Source: JAUXFK01 sp034189035
GTDB lineage: Bacteria > Desulfobacterota > UBA8473
NCBI GenBank assembly: GCA_034189035.1
Contig: JAXHVA010000001.1
Span: 1 to 64,000, forward strand
DNA: 64,000 nucleotides
Direction: 5' to 3'
In this document: positions 1 through 7,259 of the stretch, piece by piece
Layout of the letters: every line of letters starts with the position of its first letter
Numbering within the stretch: the stretch's first letter is position 1
The notes under the pieces: generated by a model
What the model saw: only the letters and a program-made list of their open reading frames with translations
What the model was told of the DNA's origin: nothing
The model's database searches: none
Program-made: the position numbers and the translations under genes

Positions 1-292
1 GCGCATTATAGGTGAATGAGGTCTCTCTGGTATCTGTGATGACAGAGGTCAGCCGACCTCTTGTATCATATCCATAGGTTGTACCATAAAGGCCGGGGAT
101 ACTCATATTTGTTGTCAAGAGCGTGGCAGGGTCATACTGCGTGGTTATGGTCCTGCCTTGTGGTGATGTGGAGGAAACCACTGACTGGCTTGTATCCTTT
201 GCAAGCTCATTGAAGTGGAAGGTTTGCTTCGGATTATCTGGAAGGTGTAAATCGAATTCAGTGGAAGGATTAAATCGGATTAGGTGGAAAGA
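1..292 (-). pseudogene. RHS/YD-repeat protein fragment, cut by left edge
   Basis: The minus strand is open from 292 to the window edge. From about 230 leftwards it encodes YD-repeat residues such as YGTTYGYDTRGRLTSV and TSFTYNA, typical of RHS/wall-associated repeat proteins, which are large secreted or toxin-delivery proteins. No start codon or intact N-terminus is present: a stop lies at 293-295, and the first codons fall in a short imperfect tandem repeat (217-325). I read this as an RHS gene broken at its 5' side by that repeat, with its C-terminus outside the window. The repeat type is clear; the function of the parent protein cannot be told. Confidence 0.6.
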
Positions 293-325
293 TTAAAATG
301 GATTCAGTGGGAGTTTTGGAGCGGA
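217..325. repeat. imperfect ~23-bp tandem repeat, possible insertion-element end
   Basis: Four to five units of roughly 23 bases begin with GTGGAAGG or a close variant and carry ATTAAATCGGATTAG or similar (for example around 262-284 and 285-307). Arrays of this kind, with TGGA-type starts, occur at the multi-repeat ends of IS21-like elements. No transposase is visible here, so that identity is a guess. The array coincides with the point where the RHS reading frame loses homology. Confidence 0.35.
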
Positions 326-334
326 ATACGCAGA

Positions 335-976
335 TTAGTCGCCAGAAGACCGACCAATAAGAATTTTTAGACATTCCTTAGCCTTTTCGTGGTTATTTTC
401 TGCAGCTCTCTGAAGCCAAAATAAGGCCTTGGCATTGTCCTGTTTAACAATGTCGCCTTTCAAATGCATTAGAAACAGTTCAAATTGGGCTTCTGGGTTT
501 CCTTGGTAGGCTGTTTTAGTTGCTTCAACAACAATTGATATCGCATAGCTAATATTAATTGTCAAATTTGAATTTGGGTCCAGTCTAGCCATTTGATGAT
601 AATAATAAGTTGATTCATCCATGTTACCAAGGCGTATATATGCAGAACATAATTTATGAAGACAATCAAGTCGATTCGGCTCTTTCGCAATTACTTTTTT
701 AGCAAAAAACGCACATTTCTCGTAGTCTTCTGCAATGTAAGATGCCCGCGCACACAAAAACAAGAACAAGGGATCTTCGGTATTCCTGAAGTCTTCTATT
801 ATTTCACGACAAAATTTAGAAATCTTGTCTTTATTTCCCGATTTAGAAACACATAATAATAAAACATGATGATATTTAGCTTTGGTTGGATTGCTTTTTA
901 TTAAATCATTTAGAATTCTAACGGCTTGATTATAGTCTTCATTCAAATAAAATGCTTGAGCCGATAGGAACCTCAA
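335..976 (-). CDS. TPR/Sel1-repeat segment, probably the C-terminal part of the upstream kinase
   Basis: The 213 residues contain TPR-like helical pairs (AFYLNEDYNQAVRILNDLI, ARASYIAEDYEKCAFFAKKV) and a C-terminal Sel1-like repeat (AKALFWLQRAAENNHEKAKE). There is no good start: the first candidate is a TTG at 976 without a ribosome site, and the frame stays open and TPR-like upstream to 1030, where it meets the end of the kinase gene. A -1 slip on the A6 tract (complement 1031-1036) would join the two into a 673-residue kinase-TPR protein. Alternatives are a frameshift mutation, a sequencing error or a separate poorly initiated gene. TPR and Sel1 units bind proteins, so a scaffold role for the kinase is plausible. 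Confidence 0.6.
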   Translation of the reverse strand: MRFLSAQAFYLNEDYNQAVRILNDLIKSNPTKAKYHHVLLLCVSKSGNKDKISKFCREIIEDFRNTEDPLFLFLCARASYIAEDYEKCAFFAKKVIAKEPNRLDCLHKLCSAYIRLGNMDESTYYYHQMARLDPNSNLTINISYAISIVVEATKTAYQGNPEAQFELFLMHLKGDIVKQDNAKALFWLQRAAENNHEKAKECLKILIGRSSGD

Positions 977-1026
977 TCGATCATCAGGAATCCTTGCATT
1001 GAGAATTCGGATTGCATAGGATTTTG

Positions 1027-2355
1027 CTAATTTTTTATAGCGGGGTCTTTACCTTCTTCAATAAGATCGACAAGAGAAATCAACTTTCCTAATAGAGCCT
1101 CCTGTACACAAAAAGGAGGAGGTATGATTGTCAACTTCATTTTTTTTCTATCATATACAGACCCCATAGATCCCAAAGCCTTAGCGTTTTCAGCATATTT
1201 AATATGATAATTTTCTAGAAAATCGTGCAAATAGCATTCATTATTAGTTTTTGTCCCAAGCACCTTGTCATATGATTCAAGGCTTGCCTTGTAATTCCCA
1301 ATCTTTCTGTAATTTTCAGCATCTTTGAGGCCTCTTGCTGCTGCAATATTAAAAGTTACTTGGTAGCCACCATAACGTTCAGGGAAATAGTTATCCCACA
1401 TGAAATTAACAAATGGTATGTCTACTAAAATTCTCTTGTCCTTTCGGATAAGACTTCTATGTTCTCGACTGTTTTTAACTTTGATTATCTTGTCCCAATC
1501 GATAATGATATCACTGAAGTTGGAATATCTATCTTCAGGATTTTTCTCAAAACATTTCATGATTATATTGCCTAGCATTTTGTTTGGTAAATTATATATC
1601 GATTTTATATGAGGTGGTTTAAATTCGAATATATTTCTGACAAAAGAATTGATTGAGCTTGCATAAAAAGGATTCCTTCTTGTTAGCATTTCATAGAGAA
1701 TTATGCCAAAAGCCCATATATCTGCTCGCTGATCAATACCGCTAGAATCTAAAATTTGTTCAGGAGCTGCATATGGAATTGTCCCTATGAATCCTTTGAA
1801 TTGAGTTAATCGACTATTTTGAAAGTTTTTTTTGTCTGAATAGGATGTGTCTTGTAATGTTTTGACTATTCCTAGATCGGTTATTTTCAAATTATTATCT
1901 TCATCGAATAGGATATTTTCAGGTTTGAGATCCCTATGAACAAGATTGAACGAACAGTCGATAAGTTCCATTCCAATTAATAACTGTGTCGAATACTGGA
2001 TGAAGCTTGGATATGAGATTGGGCCTTTTAAAAGTAAATCTGTCAGGCTTCCATTACTACAATATTTCATTTTTAAAAACGGCAAGCCATCGTGTAATAC
2101 GATTTCTAGAAGACCTAAAACATAATTATCACTTATATCTCCTAAACTTAGCCAAACACTTGCCTCTTTTTCAAATCTTTTTCGTGAGTTAGCATCGCAC
2201 AAAAATTCATCAAGAAGAGTCTTTAAAACAACTATTTCTTTTCTATCATTTACTATATCATTGCAAAAGAAAACACGTCCCATCCCGCCACGTTTTTCGT
2301 TCAGCACGAGGTAGCGTTCTGCTATTAGACTTCCGTTAGATAGTGTTTCGCCCAA
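1027..2355 (-). CDS. Hanks-type serine/threonine protein kinase
   Basis: This 442-residue cytoplasmic kinase has the full motif set: glycine loop GGMGRV (23-28), ATP-binding Lys45 in VVLKTLL, catalytic VHRDLKPEN (139-147), metal-binding DLG (160-162, a common DFG variant) and YAAPEQ (195-200). The kinase domain ends near residue 290. The rest has a TPR-like stretch (KIGNYKASLESYDKVLG, about 351-367). No transmembrane segment is seen, unlike PknB. The gene ends in TAG directly after a slippery A AAA AAT, and the -1 frame continues into TPR/Sel1 repeats, so the functional protein may be longer. It lies between an RHS fragment and a PIN-like gene. The substrate is unknown. Confidence 0.85.
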   Translation of the reverse strand: MGETLSNGSLIAERYLVLNEKRGGMGRVFFCNDIVNDRKEIVVLKTLLDEFLCDANSRKRFEKEASVWLSLGDISDNYVLGLLEIVLHDGLPFLKMKYCSNGSLTDLLLKGPISYPSFIQYSTQLLIGMELIDCSFNLVHRDLKPENILFDEDNNLKITDLGIVKTLQDTSYSDKKNFQNSRLTQFKGFIGTIPYAAPEQILDSSGIDQRADIWAFGIILYEMLTRRNPFYASSINSFVRNIFEFKPPHIKSIYNLPNKMLGNIIMKCFEKNPEDRYSNFSDIIIDWDKIIKVKNSREHRSLIRKDKRILVDIPFVNFMWDNYFPERYGGYQVTFNIAAARGLKDAENYRKIGNYKASLESYDKVLGTKTNNECYLHDFLENYHIKYAENAKALGSMGSVYDRKKMKLTIIPPPFCVQEALLGKLISLVDLIEEGKDPAIKN

Positions 2356-2507
2356 TGCTTTATATTTCCCTCCTCAAATCAATTATCCCTAAACGAATAA
2401 ATTGAGGCCAAGATATGGATGATTATCGCAAGCTGATTTTATATCACTGAAAACCCTTCGTTCAGCTCGAGAGGAGCGAATGAAACGAAGCAGAATGAGC
2501 ATCCTAC

Positions 2508-3416
2508 TCAAAGCTGATGTTGGGCATTGTTTTTATCAAAGACATTATCAAGATCCTTAAAATTTGCTACCTTATCCAAAAAGGTGTTTATATCGCGTTG
2601 CGAAAAAACTTGTGCAATACTTGGATGAGAGAGTGGAAATGTTGTCCGAATGAAATGGCACCATTTTTTATCGAGCATTACGAAATCTAAATAAGCAACA
2701 GGGACAACAGTGTGTAAAAGATCAATCCACTCTTTTGAGGGCATTTTCATATTTTCGTTTACTACAACGAAATCAATTGCAAGCCGATAAATGTCTTTTG
2801 TATAAGGCATTTGTTTTCTGAATAATTCATTTTTGGAATGGCGCTTTTTTGCTCTACTTAACGCTTCTGGATCGTTTCGAGCTTTTAGGACGATTTGTGT
2901 AAGGTATTCAAATCTTTTACCCATTTTCCTGAATTTGTCATATTCGACATCGGCCATCAATTTTGGCAAAATGGCGGATAGCTGAAATGGTTTCAATGGA
3001 TACATTCTGTTAAGAAAATAGTTTTTTATTAACTCAAGGTCACAGCAGGGATTCAAATCATAAAAAGCTCCACCTCCTAGAATTTCTAATCTCTCTTCTT
3101 TCTCAATCACTCTGGATGGATTAAAATCTAAAAAGCCATAGTCAATGTTATCCATCACCTCGTGAATTGCATCAATCTGTTTCCCATCCTCAATTAAAGA
3201 CAATTCAATAAGTGTTGCATAAGAATACATTAAAGTAGCATTGGCTTCACCAGCAATTTTTATGAATTTATTTCTTAGGGCCGAATCATCTGATAAGAGA
3301 CACCACATCCATTGATCAAAATATACAGATGGCCTTGAAGTAACCTGTTCTATAGTAACGTCACTATCTTTTACGTATTTGTACCTTAACATCAAATCAA
3401 TTCCCTCATGTTCCAT
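2508..3416 (-). CDS. hypothetical protein with possible PIN-like fold
   Basis: This 302-residue protein is not confidently recognised. Near the N-terminus (about 30-75) it has VYFDQWMWCLLSDD followed by YSYATLIELSLIED, a pattern like the first Asp and the conserved Glu of PIN-domain nucleases. A late YLDFVMLDK (about 242-250) could supply the C-terminal acidic residues. The middle is helical and basic. If it is a PIN protein it is much longer than VapC toxins and has no antitoxin-sized partner next to it. It precedes the kinase on the same strand with a gap of ~150 bases, so the two could be cotranscribed. The assignment is inference from spacing of acidic residues only. Confidence 0.4.
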   Translation of the reverse strand: MEHEGIDLMLRYKYVKDSDVTIEQVTSRPSVYFDQWMWCLLSDDSALRNKFIKIAGEANATLMYSYATLIELSLIEDGKQIDAIHEVMDNIDYGFLDFNPSRVIEKEERLEILGGGAFYDLNPCCDLELIKNYFLNRMYPLKPFQLSAILPKLMADVEYDKFRKMGKRFEYLTQIVLKARNDPEALSRAKKRHSKNELFRKQMPYTKDIYRLAIDFVVVNENMKMPSKEWIDLLHTVVPVAYLDFVMLDKKWCHFIRTTFPLSHPSIAQVFSQRDINTFLDKVANFKDLDNVFDKNNAQHQL

Positions 3417-4164
3417 GTTCCTAACAAGTTATTCTATGATTCTGCTATTCTGTATATCTCCTTAAACAATGATGTTAATTCACACCGTTGTGGTAACAGA
3501 ATACCTTCTTTTCCCATGCTTCGAAGCCTCTCCCATCAATACTTTTACTGATATCCAAAACCTATTAACTGTCAATCTATTTATATTAAAATGATTATAA
3601 GGTTAACTCTAAGGAATAAACTCTCTATTTATGGTAGATTACAGATTTGACAGTTACAAAGGGCATAGATTTTCCTAGAATTGGCAATCGATCTTTTTCT
3701 TTTATTTTAGTAAATCCTTTAATTTCAATTGGTTAGTATCCAGAGATATCTTTATAATCATTTATATAAATGCTATTTCTGCATACCATTCTCAAAGAAA
3801 AGAAACAGGCGAAGATGCAATAAGACCAAGCATCTGATGCAATATCGATGTATGAGGAAGATCTACTTGTCTGCAAATCCCCTTGCAATGTTTCTTCACC
3901 GCAATACTTTTGAAAGAATGTTTCGGATAAAACATCTCATTTCTTAACTTTCTTTGAAGCCCCTTTGATGTATAACCAAAGGGAAATTAAATTGCTTCAG
4001 CAGCTTCTTTACAGATACGACAACTTATCGAAAGAAAATCTCGGCCCTGATATAGATGATTTATTTTAGCAAAAAGTTATTTACTTCTCTTTAAAAAAAA
4101 TAGGTCACAGCAAAGGAAATCACACGATACCCCTTGTAAAACTCGTGATTTTATTTTTTTACGC
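3417..4164. other. AT-rich intergenic region without a recognisable gene
   Basis: About 750 bases separate the divergent PIN-like gene and the kor promoter. A 72-codon plus-strand frame at 3729-3947 has no ribosome site, no family resemblance and an unusual Cys/Arg-rich composition, so I do not call it. I see no RNA gene or clear repeat. Confidence 0.5.
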
Positions 4165-4193
4165 TTGACACAAAAAAGTCCATTTTGTATAGT
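4165..4193 (+). promoter_or_regulatory. sigma70 promoter of the kor operon
   Basis: TTGACA (4165-4170) and TATAGT (4188-4193) are separated by exactly 17 bases, an almost perfect vegetative promoter. Transcription would begin near 4200, leaving about 390 nt before the first kor start codon. No other start codon with a ribosome site is obvious in between. Confidence 0.75.
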
Positions 4194-4199
4194 TTTTAC

Positions 4200-4592
4200 A
4201 GTTACAAATAGCCCTTACCCAAAAAAGCTTCCAGTATACTAAGCAAGTGAGACCTTTGTTCAACCTGCCAAGAGCTTTGAAGAACTCACCTGAAAGCGAA
4301 TTCATAGATTTTTTGGGGAACCCTTCTTAGCGAGTAGAATAGAGTGAATTCACTTATTAGAGACTTGTCGGGTGAGCCTGTGAATTTTCAATGTATCGAG
4401 CGTAGATTGGTCAAAAGATGTATGCTGAATCAAAAAGGAATTCTCTTTCAAAGCCACATTAAGTGATCAGAGGCTATAATGAGCTTTCTTAGCGGCTAAA
4501 TCCGTTATGAAGATGTTGGAAAAGGGGAACTGTTGATGAACTAAGGAATATTGGAGGGGAAAAGTTTCACCCTCTTAAAGAGGAGGAAAAAA
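4200..4592 (+). promoter_or_regulatory. long untranslated leader of the kor operon
   Basis: The distance from the predicted transcription start to the korD ATG is ~390 nt with no evident gene. It contains a perfect 10-bp palindrome, GTGAATTCAC (about 4344-4353), and a related GCGAATTC upstream (about 4298). A leader of this size often carries a riboswitch, attenuator or small RNA, but I recognise no known class. It ends with a strong AGAGGAGG before the start codon. Confidence 0.35.
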
Positions 4593-4817
4593 ATGCCCAA
4601 AAAAGGAGAAATCGTTATTGAGGAGAATTTTTGTAAAGGATGCGGACTTTGTGAATTGTATTGCAAAAAGGAGTGCATCTCCATGGGGAAGATAGGTCCT
4701 GGAGGATTCTCCATAGCCCATGTTTCCAACCCTGAAACATGCAATGGATGTGGAATCTGCGGCTTTATGTGCCCTGATATGGCCATTGAGGTCTACAAAT
4801 ATGTTGCCGGGAGGTAA
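4593..4817 (+). CDS. korD: 2-oxoacid:ferredoxin oxidoreductase, delta (ferredoxin) subunit
   Basis: The small delta subunit (74 residues) carries two [4Fe-4S] clusters: a first CKGCGLCELYC motif and a second CNGCGICGFMCPD motif. It passes electrons from the thiamine-dependent active site to ferredoxin. I choose the ATG at 4593 because AGAGGAGG precedes it by a normal distance and the protein then begins directly before the first cluster; an upstream in-frame start at 4551 would add an unrelated N-terminus. It is first in a tight delta-alpha-beta-gamma operon. The length matches KorD/VorD-type subunits (about 75-90 residues). Confidence 0.85.
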   Translation: MPKKGEIVIEENFCKGCGLCELYCKKECISMGKIGPGGFSIAHVSNPETCNGCGICGFMCPDMAIEVYKYVAGR

Positions 4818-4819
4818 TT

Positions 4820-5893
4820 ATGACAGAGAGGATTTTAAGCACCGGAAATGATGCAGTAGCGAGGGCTGCCATTTCTGCTGGTTGTAAGCACTATTTTGGG
4901 TACCCAATTACCCCGCAAAGTGAAATTTCTCATTACATGGCTCGTGAACTGCCCAAGCTTGGGGGGGCTTTTCTCCAAAGCGAAGGAGAATATGCCGCTG
5001 CATATATGTTGCTTGGGGGAGCATTGTCAGGGGAGAGGGTCATGACTTCCACATCGAGTCCTGGGGTCGCCCTCATGCAAGAACCGCTCTCTATGATCGT
5101 AACCGCTGAGATACCAGCGGTGATTGTCGATACCCAGCGGCTTGGACCGGGTACAGGAACCGGAGGTCAGCAAGGCCAAACGGATTATTCCTTTGTTACC
5201 CGAGGTGTGTATGGTGGAATACACTATCCTGTACTTGCGCCCTATTCTGTTTCAGAGATCTATGAATATGTACAACTCGCCTTCCATATCGCCGATAAAT
5301 ATCGAACTTTGACAATGGTATTGACAGATTTTGTATTGGGGAGGATGACAGAGCATCTTGACTTAAAGACCTTTGATTTTGGCCCACTGCCAAGCAAGGA
5401 TTGGGCCTTGAAAGGGAGAGACAATAAAGGAGGAAGATGCGACTTTCTATTCACTGTCACGGGTATGATGTTGGATATCACTGGCTTCTTTGCACAGCAA
5501 CAGGAGAAAGCCAATCGGATCATAGAATCAGAGATACGATATGATACCTATAAGACGGATGATGCCGACATTATCATTGTAGCCTATGGCTACGCAGCCA
5601 GGGCATCGAAACGGGCAGTCAACCTTGCCAGGGCCGAAGGCATTAAAGCAGGCTTGTTTAGACCGATAACCCTTTGGCCATTCCCAAAAGAGGCTATGCA
5701 GCGAGAAGCTTCAAAAGCGGGGAATGTATTGGTTGTAGAGGATAGTCCGGGAGAACTGGTAGAGGATGTAAGGTTAGCTGTACAGGGAGCAACTCCAGTC
5801 CATTTTCTCGGTATCCAGGCTCGTCACACCTCCAGACCAGAGGGGTTAATATTTCCAGAAAGAATTCTCCAGGAAGTGAGGGAAGTGAAATGA
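4820..5893 (+). CDS. korA: 2-oxoacid:ferredoxin oxidoreductase, alpha subunit
   Basis: This 357-residue subunit has the pyruvate:ferredoxin oxidoreductase domain I signature (GYPITPQSEISHYMA, about 32-46) and QSEGEYAAAYMLLGGA (about 54-69), followed by the domain II fold near residues 240-340 (IIVAYGYAARASKRAV, LWPFPKEAM). The reaction is CoA-dependent oxidative decarboxylation of a 2-oxoacid, reversible with low-potential ferredoxin. The size and four-subunit order fit 2-oxoglutarate (KOR) or branched-chain 2-oxoacid (VOR) enzymes better than pyruvate enzymes; the sequence alone does not settle the substrate. The start follows korD by two bases, and the stop overlaps korB (ATGA), implying translational coupling. 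Confidence 0.85.
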   Translation: MTERILSTGNDAVARAAISAGCKHYFGYPITPQSEISHYMARELPKLGGAFLQSEGEYAAAYMLLGGALSGERVMTSTSSPGVALMQEPLSMIVTAEIPAVIVDTQRLGPGTGTGGQQGQTDYSFVTRGVYGGIHYPVLAPYSVSEIYEYVQLAFHIADKYRTLTMVLTDFVLGRMTEHLDLKTFDFGPLPSKDWALKGRDNKGGRCDFLFTVTGMMLDITGFFAQQQEKANRIIESEIRYDTYKTDDADIIIVAYGYAARASKRAVNLARAEGIKAGLFRPITLWPFPKEAMQREASKAGNVLVVEDSPGELVEDVRLAVQGATPVHFLGIQARHTSRPEGLIFPERILQEVREVK

Positions 5894-6654
5894 CTGAAGA
5901 AACTGCAATGAAAAAAGAGATTGTTTGCAAGAGGCCGCCGTTTCGGATGATGCCAATGGGGTTTTGTGCCGGTTGTCATTATGGGATCATTTACCGCCTT
6001 ATGGATGAGGTACTCGAAGAGATGGACCTTAAGAAGATTTCCATATGTATCGGAGGGGGTGGCTGTAGCACTATGGGAGCTATGGCTATGGATATTGATT
6101 CATTCGGAGGCCCACATGGGCCTGGCACAGCGATTGCATCTGCGCTGAAGCGGGTCTCTCCGAACGCCTTCATCTTTGCCGTGCAAGGTGATGGAGAGCA
6201 AGGAGCGATTGGACTGGGCAGTTTTGTTGCTGCTGCTGTAAGGGGTGATAATATCACTGTTATTACTATGAATAACGCCTGTTATGGAATGACAGGAGGG
6301 CAGCTTGCACCGACAACTCTACTCGATATGGTAACACCCACTACCCCTGGAGGGAGAGACCATGAGATGGCAGGATATCCTATGCATGGGCCTGAACTCG
6401 TGGCACCACTCAAAGGAGTAGTGTATGCAGCAAGAGGAACTGTCCATACACCTGCTAATCGTCAAAAATCGAAGAAAATGATGAAGAATGCCTTTGAAAA
6501 ACAACAGAAAAGATTGGGGTTTGGGGTCTTAGAGTTTCTCTCTGCTTGTCCAACGAATTGGAAATTATCCTCCACTGGTTGTATCCAGTTCATCGAAGAG
6601 AAGATGCTCCCCGAATACCCTCTGGGTGAATTCAAGAATATTGAAAATAAATAA
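5890..6654 (+). CDS. korB: 2-oxoacid:ferredoxin oxidoreductase, beta (TPP) subunit
   Basis: The 254-residue beta subunit binds thiamine diphosphate. Visible motifs are GFCAGCHYG near the N-terminus (cluster or TPP contact), IGGGGCSTMG, and the TPP-Mg motif GDGEQGAIGLG followed by MNNACYGMTGGQ. It works with the alpha, gamma and delta subunits. The ATG overlaps the korA stop by four bases; an internal ATG seven codons later (MKKEIV) is an alternative start. The length is typical of KorB/VorA. Confidence 0.85.
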   Translation: MTEETAMKKEIVCKRPPFRMMPMGFCAGCHYGIIYRLMDEVLEEMDLKKISICIGGGGCSTMGAMAMDIDSFGGPHGPGTAIASALKRVSPNAFIFAVQGDGEQGAIGLGSFVAAAVRGDNITVITMNNACYGMTGGQLAPTTLLDMVTPTTPGGRDHEMAGYPMHGPELVAPLKGVVYAARGTVHTPANRQKSKKMMKNAFEKQQKRLGFGVLEFLSACPTNWKLSSTGCIQFIEEKMLPEYPLGEFKNIENK

Positions 6655-6663
6655 GGAGTGATT

Positions 6664-7239
6664 ATGGAAGCCAAAAAAGACAAAGAGCTACGTGTGATCT
6701 TCGCCGGGTTGGGGGGGCACGGTGCATTGGCCTTTGGTGAACTTTTAACTGAAGCAGCGTCAAGGATTTATAACTACGTCTCATTTGTTCCCAATTATGC
6801 TCCGATGATGAGAGGCGGAGAGAGCGAAAGTATGGTAGGTGCGTCTCAAGAAGAAATCGATTCCCCAGTCTGGAAGGAGGCGGATGTAATCATCGCTACA
6901 AGTCCCACTGGATTCCGCATAGCGGAGCAAAGGGTTGCTCCGGGAGGAGTCCTGATTTACGATGATTCTGTAATCCATGAAAAGGCAGAACGAAAAGATA
7001 TTAGAGTATACCACATCCCTGCTCGAAGGCTTGCCTGTGAGCAAGGCTATCCTTTAATCGCGAATTTTATGCTTATGGGAGCATACTTAGAAGCAACAAG
7101 ATCGATACCCGTTGAAGTTATGGAGGAGACAGTGGAGACCACATCAAAGGGTACCTCCAGAGAAAGGCTTCTTTCCGCGAACAAAAAGGCGCTTCAAGAA
7201 GGAATTCGACTCATAGCCGATTATACAGAAGACACTTAA
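6664..7239 (+). CDS. korC: 2-oxoacid:ferredoxin oxidoreductase, gamma subunit
   Basis: This 191-residue gamma subunit has the AGLGGHGALAFGELL segment (near 12-26) and the NYAPMMRGGES motif (near 41-51) typical of the domain that contacts CoA in this family. The ATG at 6664 is preferred over a GTG at 6658 because the ribosome site AAGGAG would overlap the latter. It is the last gene of the operon; the next gene is convergent and ends 20 bases away. Confidence 0.85.
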   Translation: MEAKKDKELRVIFAGLGGHGALAFGELLTEAASRIYNYVSFVPNYAPMMRGGESESMVGASQEEIDSPVWKEADVIIATSPTGFRIAEQRVAPGGVLIYDDSVIHEKAERKDIRVYHIPARRLACEQGYPLIANFMLMGAYLEATRSIPVEVMEETVETTSKGTSRERLLSANKKALQEGIRLIADYTEDT

Positions 7240-7259
7240 GATACACAAGCTGAGGATTT

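Noticed and set aside
3729..3947. 72-codon plus-strand frame
   Set aside because: There is no ribosome site and no family likeness, and the surroundings are AT-rich noncoding DNA.
4200..4592. 6S, SRP, RNase P or T-box RNA in the kor leader
   Set aside because: None of the conserved cores of these RNAs was found.
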